NCBI RefSeq assembly: GCF_018736145.1
Contig: NZ_CP059997.1
Coordinates: forward strand, 4,835,501-4,899,500
Length of the DNA: 64,000 nucleotides
Origin: Amycolatopsis sp. CA-230715
GTDB taxonomy: Bacteria > Actinomycetota > Actinomycetes > Mycobacteriales > Pseudonocardiaceae
Reading direction: 5' to 3'
How positions within the stretch are numbered: the first letter of the stretch is position 1; every line of letters begins with the position of its first letter. The notes under the pieces are model-generated. The model saw only the letters and a program-made list of their open reading frames with translations, did no database searches and was not told the origin of the DNA. Positions 49,651 through 58,029 of the stretch are shown here, one piece after another. The position numbers were made by a program, and so were the translations under genes.

Positions 49651-50751
49651 ATGACAGCGGAAAAGATCGTCGTGGTCGGCGCCGGATACACCGGACTGGC
49701 CGCGGCCAAGCTGGCCGCGAAGTGGACCGGCGCCGAGGTGACCCTGGTCAACGCGAGCGACCGCTTCGTCGAGCGGGTCCGGCTGCACCAGCTCGCCAGC
49801 GGGCAGCGGTTGCGCGACCTGCCGTTGCGGGACCTGCTGGCGGGCACCGGCGCGCGGCTCGTCGTGGGCCGGGTTCGCGCGATCGACCCCGACGCCCGCG
49901 AAGTGCTGCTCGACGACGGCGCCCCGATCGGCTACGACAAGCTCATCTACGCGCTCGGCAGCCACGCGAACCTCGACGGCGTTCCCGGTGCGGCGGAACA
50001 CGCCTACACCGTCGCGAGCCGAGCCGACGCGGAACGCTTGCGCGCCAAGCTTTCCGGGAGCAGGACCGTCGCGGTGGTCGGCGGCGGGCTGACCGGTGTC
50101 GAAGCGGCGGCGGAACTCGCGGAAGCCCACCCGGGGCTGAAGGTCAGCCTGGTCACCGGCGGCCCGCTCGGCGCGGCGCTGTCCGAACGCGGCACCCGGC
50201 ACCTGCACCGCGTGTTCGGCAGGCTCGGCGTCGACGTCAGGGAAAACGCGAAGGTGATCGAAGTCCGCGCCGACGGGCTCGTGCTCGCCGACGGTGACAC
50301 GGTCGAGGCCGACACGGTCGTCTGGACGGCCGGGTTCGTGGTGTCGTCGATCGCGGCGGAGGCCGGGTTCGACGTGGACGCGGCGGGCAGGATGGTCGTG
50401 GACGAGGCGCTCCGCTCGGTCTCACACCCTGATGTCATCGCGATCGGGGACGCCGCCGCGATCCGCCTCGCCAACGGCCTCGAACTGCGGATGGCCTGCG
50501 CCACCGGGCTTCCGACCACACAGCACGCCGTGCGAGTGCTCGCCGGGAAGGCCACGGGCTCCCCGCGGTTCCGGTACTTCAACCAGTGCATCAGCCTCGG
50601 CCGCCGCGACGCGCTGATCCAGTTCGTGCGCGCCGACGACAGCCCGGTCGATGCCGTGCTGAAGGGCAGGATCGCCGCCTTCTACAAGGAAGCGGTGGTA
50701 CGCGGCACCATCCTGTTCGAACGCCACCCCGTGCTGCCGACTTCACCGTGA
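49651..50751 (+). CDS. NDH-2-like FAD/NAD(P)-dependent oxidoreductase
   Basis: A 366-aa pyridine nucleotide-disulfide-type flavoprotein: FAD motif IVVVGAGYTGLAAAKLAAKW, second dinucleotide motif VAVVGGGLTGVEAAAEL, and the FAD-end HPDVIAIGDAAAIR. Resembles NADH dehydrogenase type II and the FSP1-like/Ndi enzymes. Transfers electrons from NAD(P)H to a quinone or other acceptor; no membrane helix is visible. ATG at 49651 after GGAGGGAG. Confidence 0.88.
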   Translation: MTAEKIVVVGAGYTGLAAAKLAAKWTGAEVTLVNASDRFVERVRLHQLASGQRLRDLPLRDLLAGTGARLVVGRVRAIDPDAREVLLDDGAPIGYDKLIYALGSHANLDGVPGAAEHAYTVASRADAERLRAKLSGSRTVAVVGGGLTGVEAAAELAEAHPGLKVSLVTGGPLGAALSERGTRHLHRVFGRLGVDVRENAKVIEVRADGLVLADGDTVEADTVVWTAGFVVSSIAAEAGFDVDAAGRMVVDEALRSVSHPDVIAIGDAAAIRLANGLELRMACATGLPTTQHAVRVLAGKATGSPRFRYFNQCISLGRRDALIQFVRADDSPVDAVLKGRIAAFYKEAVVRGTILFERHPVLPTSP

Positions 50752-50795
50752 CACACCCGGACACCGAACGTCGGATGGTGCCGCAGGCTCCCCTG

Positions 50796-51100
50796 CCCCG
50801 AAAGTGACCTTCGGGGACCTGAGCGCCCCGAAGGCCACTTTCGCGGCATGGGCCCTGTGATTGTCGGGTGCGCGAGGGGCGGATTTGTGGCGTCTAACGC
50901 CCCGAAGGCCACCTTCGGGGCACGAGCCACCTCGCCCGCATGCCTGCGAGGGCCGAGAAAGTGGCGCTAGATTCCCCGAAGGTGGCCTTCGGGGACCACG
51001 GCCTCCTCCCCATCACTCCTCTCGCCCAATCACCGCGACCCGCACCCGACAGCAAAGCGACCTTCGGGGACCTGAGCGCCCCGAAGGTCACTTTCGGGGC
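50796..51100. repeat. Intergenic cluster of at least five REP-like family A elements
   Basis: The 336-bp gap 50752-51087 has no gene and is nearly filled by hairpins: 50796-50816, 50826-50846, 50899-50921, 50973-50995 and 51061-51100, each with CCCCGAAGG/CCTTCGGGG-type arms around a three- to seven-base loop. An identical 27-nt unit occurs at 50809-50835 and 51061-51087. The last copy contains the stop codon of the downstream MFS gene. Confidence 0.85.
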
Positions 51101-52302
51101 GTCGAGCGGGATCCCCGCCGCGGAATGAACAACAGGGCGCCCACTCCGCCCACGAGCATCACCAGCGCCATGGACAGATCGGAGGCGCCACCCGCGCTGC
51201 CGAGGCCGACGAGCGGTCCGGCGATCCCGCCCGCGACGAACTGCAGCACGCCGAGCAATGCCGAAGCGCTGCCCGCGATCGACGGGTGGTCCGCCATGCC
51301 CAGCGCGGTGCAGTTGGGCGCGACCAGACCCATCGCGGCCACGGCGACGAACATCGGCGGCAGCAGCGCGGGCAGGCCGAGCCCGGCGAGCGCGGCGGCG
51401 GTCAGCGCCACCACGGCGACGGCCCCGGCCACCACGCCGATGATCAGCATGCGGCGCGGCGGGTAGCGGCGGACCAGCCACGCGTTGGACTGCCCCGCGG
51501 CGAGCAACCCGATGGCGTTGGCGCCGAACACGACGCTGAATTCCTGTGTGGACAGTCCGTGGCCCTGTTCGAGCACGAACGCCGAGCCGGACAGGTAGCC
51601 GAAGTACCCCGCGAAGACGAGGCCCGAAGTGAGCGCGTAGCCGAGGAAGGTGCGGTCGGCGAGCAAGGTCCGGTAGGCGCGAAGGCTCGTCGACAACCCG
51701 CCGGTGTGCCGCGCTTCCGACGGGAGCGTTTCGGGCAGCCACAGCGCGCAGGCCACGAGCAGCACCGCCCCGAACACCGCGAGCGCGACGAAAACCCCGC
51801 GCCACGAACCGAAAGCGAGCAACTGCGCGCCGAGGGCCGGGGCGAGTATCGGCGCGAGGCTCGTCACTAGCATCAGCATGCTCACGAGCCGCGCCATCGC
51901 CGCGCCGGAGGTCAGATCGCGCACGATGGCCCTGGCCAGCACCGGCCCGGCGGCACCGGCGAACCCCTGCGCGAACCGGAGCGCGATCAGCACCGTCGCG
52001 TTCGGCGCGATCAAGCAGACGAGGGAAAGCACGGTGTAGACGGCGAGTCCGGCGAGCAGCGGCCGCCGCCTGCCGAAGGCGTCGGACAGCGAACCGAGGA
52101 CCAGCTGCCCGAACGCGAGGCCGAGGATGCTCGTGGTCAGCGTGAGCTGGACCTGGGACGCGCCGGTGTGCAGGTCGGCGGCGATCTGCGGCATCGACGG
52201 CAGGTACATGTCGACGGACATCGGCGCGCACGCCGACAGCCCGCCCAGGATGGCGACCCGGCCCGCGGTCGGCCGATAGGTGGAGACCCCAGTGACGCTC
52301 AT
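51088..52302 (-). CDS. Bcr/CflA-family MFS multidrug exporter
   Basis: A 404-aa 12-TM DHA1 transporter: motifs ACAPMSVDMYLPSMPQIAAD (the Bcr/CflA D-x-Y-LP signature), GSLSDAFGRRRPLLAGLAVY (motif A), and GLVAPNCTALGMADHP. ATG at 52302. Its stop (51088-51090) lies within a REP-like hairpin, so the last codons (RRGSRSTPRK) are read through it. Divergent from a TetR gene, with an operator between them. Confidence 0.9.
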   Translation of the reverse strand: MSVTGVSTYRPTAGRVAILGGLSACAPMSVDMYLPSMPQIAADLHTGASQVQLTLTTSILGLAFGQLVLGSLSDAFGRRRPLLAGLAVYTVLSLVCLIAPNATVLIALRFAQGFAGAAGPVLARAIVRDLTSGAAMARLVSMLMLVTSLAPILAPALGAQLLAFGSWRGVFVALAVFGAVLLVACALWLPETLPSEARHTGGLSTSLRAYRTLLADRTFLGYALTSGLVFAGYFGYLSGSAFVLEQGHGLSTQEFSVVFGANAIGLLAAGQSNAWLVRRYPPRRMLIIGVVAGAVAVVALTAAALAGLGLPALLPPMFVAVAAMGLVAPNCTALGMADHPSIAGSASALLGVLQFVAGGIAGPLVGLGSAGGASDLSMALVMLVGGVGALLFIPRRGSRSTPRK

Positions 52303-52318
52303 GGCCGCAAGCTTAGGG

Positions 52319-52338
52319 GGAACGGAGCATTCCGTTCC
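52319..52338. promoter_or_regulatory. TetR operator upstream of the Bcr/CflA gene
   Basis: GGAACGGA (52319-52326) and TCCGTTCC (52331-52338) around GCAT, 17 bp from the start of the MFS gene and 21 bp from that of the TetR gene. Position and symmetry fit a divergent TetR operator. Confidence 0.8.
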
Positions 52339-52358
52339 ACCCTCGTATGCTGTGGCCC

Positions 52359-53006
52359 ATGTCTCCCGAACCGCAGACGCGAGCGCGCCGGAGCGACGCC
52401 TACCGCAACGACGAGCGCATCCTCGTCGCGGCGCGGGAAGTGTTCGCCGAGCTGGGGGCGGACGCGCCGGTGTCCGCGATCGCCGACCGGGCCGGGGTCG
52501 GCATGAGCGCGCTCTACCGGCGCTACCCGAGCAAGGACGACCTGATGCGCGCGATCATGCGCGACACCATGGAGCGGACGGAACGGGAAGCGCTGCGCGC
52601 GCTCGACGAGCCGGACGCCTGGGCGGGCTTCCTGGGTTTCGTGCACGCGTGCGCAGACGCGGGAATCACCGGCGCGCCCCGGATTTCGGGTGCCGTCCGG
52701 CCCACCGAGGAGATGCTCGCGCGCAGCAAGCGGGCGCGCGAAGCGGTGCAGGCGCTCGTCGAACGGACGCAGGCGGAAGGCGGCCTGCGCGCGGACGTCA
52801 ACGCGCACGACATCGTGTTCCTGCTCGGCGAGCTGCGGAGCCAGCGGGCGGCCAAGGTGATCGCGCCGCCCGGCGTGCAGGAGCGCCTGCTCGGCGTGGT
52901 CCTCGACGGCCTCCGCGCCCCCAACGCGACTCCGCTGACCGCCCGGCCGGGTACCTGGGAGGACATGCACGAGGCGTGGCGGGCGGCCCAGCGAGAACAC
53001 GGATGA
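52359..53006 (+). CDS. TetR-family repressor of the MFS gene
   Basis: A 215-aa TetR: HTH ILVAAREVFAELGADAPVSA and the recognition helix IADRAGVGMSALYRRYPSKDDL, then a C-terminal domain of the type seen in multidrug repressors. ATG at 52359 preferred. Divergent from the Bcr/CflA pump. Confidence 0.9.
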   Translation: MSPEPQTRARRSDAYRNDERILVAAREVFAELGADAPVSAIADRAGVGMSALYRRYPSKDDLMRAIMRDTMERTEREALRALDEPDAWAGFLGFVHACADAGITGAPRISGAVRPTEEMLARSKRAREAVQALVERTQAEGGLRADVNAHDIVFLLGELRSQRAAKVIAPPGVQERLLGVVLDGLRAPNATPLTARPGTWEDMHEAWRAAQREHG

Positions 53007-53007
53007 C

Positions 53008-53026
53008 CTACTACGTCCGGTAGCAT
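53008..53026. promoter_or_regulatory. BlaI-type operator (imperfect) before the BlaI gene
   Basis: CTACTAC (53008-53014), five bases, GTAGCAT (53020-53026), overlapping the stop region of the TetR gene. Same 7-5-7 layout as the perfect site at 55063-55081. Fits the TACTAC-N-GTAGTA type known for BlaI. Confidence 0.7.
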
Positions 53027-53061
53027 TGGCGAGCTGGGGCAGGGCGGACGAGGGAGCTTTC

Positions 53062-53412
53062 GTGGGCAGGCTTGGCGAGCTCGAACGCGCGGTGATGGAC
53101 GCGCTGTGGGATCGCGGCGAACCCGCCACCGTCCGCGTCGTGCACGCCGACCTCGCCGAGCGCGATCTCGCCTACACCACCGTGATGACGGTGCTGACCA
53201 GGCTCGCGGACAAGGGGCTCGTCCGGCGCGAGCGGGACGGCAGGGCGTGGCGGTACGTGCCCGCCGCCAAGCGCGAGGACTACATCGCCGAGCTGATGCT
53301 GGAAGCGCTCGCCCTCACCGGCGACCGTGGCCCCGCGCTCGTCCGGTTCGCGAACTCGGTGAGCACCGACGAAGCCGAAGCACTGCGTCGGGCGCTCGAA
53401 AACCCGCGATGA
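53062..53412 (+). CDS. blaI: BlaI/MecI/CopY-family repressor
   Basis: A 116-aa winged-helix repressor: LGELERAVMDALWDRGEPAT, VHADLAERDLAYTTVMTVLTRLADKGLVRRERDGRAWRY as separate blocks AYTTVMTVLTRLADKG and VRRERDGRAWRYVPA. Represses beta-lactamase-type genes until cleaved. GTG at 53062 with ribosome site AGGGAG. The M56 peptidase gene follows with an ATGA overlap, the classical BlaI-BlaR order. Two matching operators are nearby. Confidence 0.9.
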   Translation: MGRLGELERAVMDALWDRGEPATVRVVHADLAERDLAYTTVMTVLTRLADKGLVRRERDGRAWRYVPAAKREDYIAELMLEALALTGDRGPALVRFANSVSTDEAEALRRALENPR

Positions 53413-54260
53413 TCTACGCATTCCACCACTTCGTCACGTTCGGCATGGCCGTGTCGGCGATGTGGTGGCTGCCGCGGGGCACCTGGACGCACGCGAGCCC
53501 GCGCACCGCGCTCGTGCTGTGGCAGCTCGTGCTGTGCGCCGGCGTGGTTTCCGCGATCGGGCTGCTGTTCGAACTCGGGCTCGAGCCGTACCACCTGGGG
53601 GTACTGCCCGGCCTCGCGCGCGTCGTCGACGAGGGGCACGTGCCGAACCCGGTGATCCTGGCCGCGACCGCGCTGACCGTATGGCTCGTGGTGAGCCTGA
53701 TCCGGCTGGTGGCGAGCACCGCGCGCGTGCGGGCCCGGCACCGCGGGCTGCTCGCGCTCGTCGCGCGCACCGACGGCGACGCGCTCGTGCTGGACCACTC
53801 GGCCGCGGTCGCCTACTGCCTGCCGGGCAGGCAACCCCGGATCGTGATCAGCGCGGGCGCGCGCGAACTGCTCACCGACGACGAGCTGCGCGCGGTGCTC
53901 GCGCACGAACGCGCGCACCTGCGGCAGCGGCACCACCTCGTGCTCGAACCGTTCCAGGCGTGGCGGCTGTTCGTCCCGCGCCGGGCGCTGTCCGCGATCG
54001 GGCTGCTGGTGGAGATGTGCGCCGACGAGTCGGCGGCGCGGCGGCACGGCCGCGCGGTGCTCGCTTCGGCACTGGAGAAGTTCGGCACCTCGGCGGCCCC
54101 GGCGGGCGGGCTGGCCGCGGGCTCGGTCGGCACGCTCGCGCGGATCGAACGGCTGCGGCACCCGCGCCCGGCCGCCGCGCTCGGCGTCCGCCTGCTGGCG
54201 GTGGCGACCGCCTTGGCCGCGCTGCTCACCCCGCTGACCCTCTTCGTCTGGCCCTCCTGA
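53409..54260 (+). CDS. M56-family membrane metallopeptidase (BlaR1-like, without sensor domain)
   Basis: A 283-aa membrane protein with about four TM helices and the zinc motif HERAH (AVLAHERAHLRQRHH), followed by downstream Glu/Asp residues (MCADESAARRHG). It lacks the C-terminal penicillin-binding domain of true BlaR1, so the signal is unclear. It probably cleaves BlaI. ATGA overlap with blaI. Confidence 0.88.
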   Translation: MIYAFHHFVTFGMAVSAMWWLPRGTWTHASPRTALVLWQLVLCAGVVSAIGLLFELGLEPYHLGVLPGLARVVDEGHVPNPVILAATALTVWLVVSLIRLVASTARVRARHRGLLALVARTDGDALVLDHSAAVAYCLPGRQPRIVISAGARELLTDDELRAVLAHERAHLRQRHHLVLEPFQAWRLFVPRRALSAIGLLVEMCADESAARRHGRAVLASALEKFGTSAAPAGGLAAGSVGTLARIERLRHPRPAAALGVRLLAVATALAALLTPLTLFVWPS

Positions 54261-54262
54261 AC

Positions 54263-54284
54263 TGCGTTTAGCGGGCTAAACGCA
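54263..54284. terminator. Bidirectional terminator hairpin
   Basis: TGCGTTTAG (54263-54271) and CTAAACGCA (54276-54284) around CGGG, directly after the M56 stop. It also lies 17 bp beyond the stop of the convergent membrane gene, so it can serve both strands. Confidence 0.85.
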
Positions 54285-54301
54285 CTCCGGACGACCGGGA
54301 A

Positions 54302-54703
54302 TCAGCGGGTGCGGCGCAGCCAGTAGAGGCCGATCACCGGCAGCACCAGCGGGATGAAGAGGTAGCCCTGCCCGTAGCCCGACCACACGGTCGCGTGCGG
54401 GAACGCGGCGGAGTCGAAGACGCTGAGCGTGCCGACGGTGAGCACGCCGACGAACTCCACACCGCACGCGATCAGCGCGACCAGCCACGACGTCCGCCCG
54501 GAGCGGGCGAGCGCGACGGTCGCGACCAGGTACACCACGGCCGCGAACGCGGACAGCAGGTAGGCGAGCGGCGCTTCGTGGTACTTGGTGGACAGCTGCA
54601 CCGCCGCCCGCGAAGTCGCGGCGAGCGCGAAGATCGCGTACACCGCGACGAGGATCCGGCCCGGCCCGGTCGCGGTCTTCTTCTCGTCACGCACTCGCGC
54701 CAT
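54302..54703 (-). CDS. Four-TM membrane protein of the BlaI regulon
   Basis: A 133-aa protein with four hydrophobic segments (ILVAVYAIFALAATSRAAV, AYLLSAFAAVVYLVATVAL, VALIACGVEFVGVLTVGTL, and the C-terminal LFIPLVLPVIGLYWL). No family is recognised with certainty. Second gene of a pair overlapping by 17 bp and preceded by the perfect BlaI operator, so it is probably induced together with BlaI/M56. Confidence 0.78.
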   Translation of the reverse strand: MARVRDEKKTATGPGRILVAVYAIFALAATSRAAVQLSTKYHEAPLAYLLSAFAAVVYLVATVALARSGRTSWLVALIACGVEFVGVLTVGTLSVFDSAAFPHATVWSGYGQGYLFIPLVLPVIGLYWLRRTR

Positions 54704-55052
54704 GCCACACCTCGCTCAACCGCAGGACCATGACCGGGATGGCGACGCAGGCGATCCCGAGCACCACCGTGCTCGACCGGCTCCGTTCGGCGAGCGCCCA
54801 CACCGTGCCGACGGGCAGCACGACGAGCGAGCCGATCAGGTAGGCCAGGTAGGTCGCCATGCTGCCGGGCCGGTCCCCGCCGACGAGCAGCACGACACCG
54901 ATCACCAGCTGCGCCACCAGCAGCAGCTCGACGAATCCGAGCGCGTACAGCAGCGGCCGCCGGGGTTCGCGCCCACGCGCGGCGAGCACGAAGCTCCACA
55001 CCGCCACCGCGGCGGCGCACGCGGCGACGGTCACGCCGAATCCTGTGATCAC
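54687..55052 (-). CDS. Four-TM membrane protein, partner of the previous one
   Basis: A 121-aa protein, again four membrane helices (TVAACAAAVAVWSFVLAARG, LYALGFVELLLVAQLVIGVV, YLAYLIGSLVVLPVGTVWAL, STVVLGIACVAIPVMVLRL). ATG at 55052, 11 bp downstream of the perfect BlaI operator. Its stop overlaps the start of the second gene. Together they may form a membrane complex; function unknown. Confidence 0.8.
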   Translation of the reverse strand: MITGFGVTVAACAAAVAVWSFVLAARGREPRRPLLYALGFVELLLVAQLVIGVVLLVGGDRPGSMATYLAYLIGSLVVLPVGTVWALAERSRSSTVVLGIACVAIPVMVLRLSEVWHGASA

Positions 55053-55062
55053 CGGTCCTCCA

Positions 55063-55081
55063 ATACTACCTTTCGTAGTAT
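55063..55081. promoter_or_regulatory. Perfect BlaI-type operator
   Basis: ATACTAC (55063-55069) and GTAGTAT (55075-55081) around CTTTC, immediately before the two membrane-protein genes on the minus strand. Matches the imperfect site before blaI in length and spacing. Places the pair in the BlaI regulon. Confidence 0.85.
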
Positions 55082-55414
55082 AGGAAACCGCCTCCGAACG
55101 GGTCGCACCGGCTTGCCGCGGAGCGCTTTGGAAAGAAACAAACCCACCGCGGGTGACGGGCTGCGACGTTTGGTGCCGCGGGTGTCACCTGCCCTTATTC
55201 CGGTGCCGGATTCTGTTACACGTCATCAGGGTGGTTGGTCTGGACCTCGCTTTCACCCAGAGTTGGGTTACTGGCTGGTTGGCCGCCTAAATGCCTACCT
55301 CGAACAGCGCAGCCGAAACCCCGATATGGCGGATTGGCCGTCGCGTGCCGGTTGTGCGGGAATGGTTCCGGCACCGGAAAGAGTGCCTGCGATCGAGTGA
55401 CGGAAGGGAACCCG
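55082..55414 (+). promoter_or_regulatory. Upstream region of the lanthipeptide operon
   Basis: This 333-bp gap must hold the promoter of lanKC. It has less G+C than its surroundings. A 9-bp direct repeat CCGCGGGTG is at 55147-55155 and 55176-55184 (29 bp start to start), and TTCACCC and GGGTTAC face each other around 55250-55270. These are possible activator sites; no -35/-10 pair is convincing. The frame of lanKC is open upstream to 55235 but those residues are not protein-like. Confidence 0.4.
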
Positions 55415-57994
55415 ATGGACCTCCGCTACGAGGCGTTTTGCTTCGCGGATCCGCTGTTCTTCGACGAACAGCGCGAATCGGGTGCACCGGACGATGATTT
55501 CTCGCGAGCCCTTCCGGTGCCAGACGGGTGGGTCGCTTCCGATCGGGGCATCTGGCGGTCGTTGCATCGGCTGGGCCGCCAGCTTCCGTTGCAGGGGTGG
55601 AAAATTCACGTGAGCGCCAACCTCGGCAACGCCGACGAGGTGCTGGCCTCCGTGTACCGCTACTGCGTTCGCGACGATTATTCCTTCAAGCACCTCAGAT
55701 CAAGATCGATCTTGCTCGCCCGCAATTCGAAATACGCGCCGCGGGAGGCGAGTGGCAAGCTCGTCACTATTTATCCGGCGGACAACAAAGAGCTGGAACG
55801 TGTTCTTGTCGATCTTTCATCCGTGCTGGCCGGGCAGTCCGGCCCCTATATTCTCAGTGATCTTCGCTACGGCGACGGGCCGCTCTACGTCCGGTACGGG
55901 GGATTCGCCGAGCAGTGGGTCGAGGCGGACGGCGCCAGGGTCCTGGCGATCACCAAACCGGACGGCACACTGGTGCCCGACGAGCGCGGGCCCCGTTTCG
56001 TGGTGCCAGACTGGGAGCCGCTGCCCGAATGCCTCGTCCCGCACCTCGCGGCGCGCAAGGGGGGCGATCCGCGGCAGTTCCCGTACCGCGTGACCTCGTC
56101 GCTGCACTTCTCCAACGGCGGCGGCGTCTACCTGGCTGACCGGCTCGCCGACGGGAAGCGGCTCGTGCTCAAGGAAGCGAGACCGCACGCGGGTCTCGAC
56201 CGGGCCGGGGTCGACGCGGTGGCGAGGCTGCGCCGCGAGCACGACGTGCTCGACCGGCTCCGCGGGATCACCGGTATCCCCGAGGTCTACGACCTGTTTC
56301 CCGTCTGGGAGCACCACTTCATGGCGATGGAGCAGGTCAGCGGGTTGTCGCTGGGCTCGTGGCTGGCCAGGAACTACCCGCTGACCAGGCGCGACGCGGA
56401 ACACACCGACGTTTCGGGTTACCGGGCCCGTGCGATGGCGCTCGTCGCGGAGGTCGAGCGGATGGTCGCCGAAGTGCACGAGCGCGGGATCGTCTTCGGC
56501 GACCTGCACCCGCTGAACGTCCTCGTCGAAACGACGGAAGCGACCGAAACCACCGGCGAGGTCGACGCGGTGTCGATCATCGACTTCGAGATGGCCTTCG
56601 ACGCGGACAGCGGTGACCGGCCCGCGCTCGGCGCGCCGGGCTTCCGCGCGCCCGCCGACCGCTCGGGTTTCGAGATCGACGCGTACGCGGTAGCCGCGCT
56701 GAAGCTCTGGATCTTCTTGCCGCTGAACACGATCCTCGACTTCGAACCGGGCAAGCTGCACAGCCTGGTCGACTTCGCCGCCGAGCGGTTCGACCTGCCG
56801 AAGGGCTACGTCGACGAGATCCGGCAGGGCCTGGCCCCGCGATCCGGCGGCAGTACCGCGACCGCGACCGCGCTCGACGACCCGGTGCCGGACTGGCAGC
56901 TCGTCCGCAAGAACATCGGGCAGGCGATACTGGCGAGCGCCACCCCGGAACGCCAGGACCGCCTGTTCCCCGGCGACATCGAGCAGTTCCGCGTCGGCGG
57001 GGCGTGCTTCGCCTACGGCGCGGCGGGCGTGCTGCACGCGCTCGACGCCGCGGGCGAAGGCCGGTACCCCGAGCACGAGCGTTGGCTGCTCGACCACGTG
57101 CGACGGGAACCGCCCGCGCGCCCCGGTTTCTACGACGGTGCGCACGGCATCGCTTACGTGCTCGAGAACTTCGGCTACGCGCGCGAAGCGGACGCACTGC
57201 TCGACGGCGCGGCGACCATGGTCGAGCAGACCAAGGAGCACAGCCTCGACACCGGTCTCGCCGGAATCGGCCTGAACTTCCTGCACTTCGCGGGCACCCG
57301 CGGCGACACCGAGCACACCAAACGCGCGCTCGCCATCGGGAAACGGCTGGCCGAAGCGCTGCCGTCGGCCGAACCACCCGGAAAGTTCGGCAGGGCGGGC
57401 CTGCTCAGCGGCTGGTCGGGCCCGGCGCTGCTGTTCGTGCGGCTCTACGAATGCACCGGCGAAGAGTCGTGGCTCGCGCTCGCCGACCACGCGCTCCGCC
57501 GCGACCTCGACGAATGCGTGGCCGCCGACGACGAGTCGCTCCAGGTCCGCGACGGCGAAGCACGCACGCTGCCCTACGTCGGCATCGGCAGCGCGGGCGT
57601 CGCGCTGGTCGCCGAGGAGCTCGGCGAGTACCGGCCGGACGCGGACAGCGTCGCCGCGCTGCCGAGGCTGTTGCAGGCCAGCCGCGGCGAGTTCGTCATC
57701 CACCCCGGGCTCATGTTCGGCAGGGCGGGCCTGATGACCGCGCTCGCCGCGCGGCGCGACCGCGACGAGGCGACCGAACGCGCTGTCCGGCTGCACCTGT
57801 CCCGGTTCGGCTGGTACGCGGTCGCCTACTCCGACGGCATCGCGTTCCCGGGGAACCAGCTGCTCCGGCTCTCGATGGACCTCAACACCGGCGGCGCCGG
57901 CGTGCTCCTCGCGCTCGCCGCCACCCTCGACGGTGCGCCTGCCCTGCCGTTCCTCGGCGGCTCGCACCGTCCCACGAACCCCGGTCGTTCGTGA
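55415..57994 (+). CDS. lanKC: Class III lanthipeptide synthetase LanKC (RamC-like)
   Basis: An 859-aa trifunctional synthetase that phosphorylates Ser/Thr of the precursor, eliminates phosphate and forms (labi)thioether rings. N-terminal lyase part (about 1-200, MDLRYEAFCFADPLFFDEQ), kinase (about 215-500: Lys in LVLKEARPHAG, catalytic loop VFGDLHPLNVLV, DFE motif IIDFEMAF), C-terminal cyclase (about 525-859: FYDGAHGIAYVLE, LLSGWSGPALLF, YVGIGSAGVALV). The Zn-ligand Cys-Cys-His set of class II/IV cyclases is absent, so this is class III. ATG at 55415 with the ribosome site GGAAGGGA. Confidence 0.95.
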   Translation: MDLRYEAFCFADPLFFDEQRESGAPDDDFSRALPVPDGWVASDRGIWRSLHRLGRQLPLQGWKIHVSANLGNADEVLASVYRYCVRDDYSFKHLRSRSILLARNSKYAPREASGKLVTIYPADNKELERVLVDLSSVLAGQSGPYILSDLRYGDGPLYVRYGGFAEQWVEADGARVLAITKPDGTLVPDERGPRFVVPDWEPLPECLVPHLAARKGGDPRQFPYRVTSSLHFSNGGGVYLADRLADGKRLVLKEARPHAGLDRAGVDAVARLRREHDVLDRLRGITGIPEVYDLFPVWEHHFMAMEQVSGLSLGSWLARNYPLTRRDAEHTDVSGYRARAMALVAEVERMVAEVHERGIVFGDLHPLNVLVETTEATETTGEVDAVSIIDFEMAFDADSGDRPALGAPGFRAPADRSGFEIDAYAVAALKLWIFLPLNTILDFEPGKLHSLVDFAAERFDLPKGYVDEIRQGLAPRSGGSTATATALDDPVPDWQLVRKNIGQAILASATPERQDRLFPGDIEQFRVGGACFAYGAAGVLHALDAAGEGRYPEHERWLLDHVRREPPARPGFYDGAHGIAYVLENFGYAREADALLDGAATMVEQTKEHSLDTGLAGIGLNFLHFAGTRGDTEHTKRALAIGKRLAEALPSAEPPGKFGRAGLLSGWSGPALLFVRLYECTGEESWLALADHALRRDLDECVAADDESLQVRDGEARTLPYVGIGSAGVALVAEELGEYRPDADSVAALPRLLQASRGEFVIHPGLMFGRAGLMTALAARRDRDEATERAVRLHLSRFGWYAVAYSDGIAFPGNQLLRLSMDLNTGGAGVLLALAATLDGAPALPFLGGSHRPTNPGRS

Positions 57995-58029
57995 CCGGTG
58001 GAAATACACACTAGCGAAAGGCAATAACC

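Noticed and set aside
50752..51087. Possible CRISPR array from regularly recurring hairpins
   Set aside because: Units are palindromic, unequally spaced and vary in orientation; there are no spacers of equal length and no cas genes.
55235..55414. Possible 60-residue N-terminal extension of LanKC
   Set aside because: The residues do not resemble LanKC and a good ribosome site precedes the ATG at 55415.
55415..57994. Class IV lanthipeptide synthetase (LanL)
   Set aside because: The Cys-Cys-His zinc ligands of the class IV cyclase are missing and the precursor has the class III Ser-x2-Ser-xn-Cys pattern.
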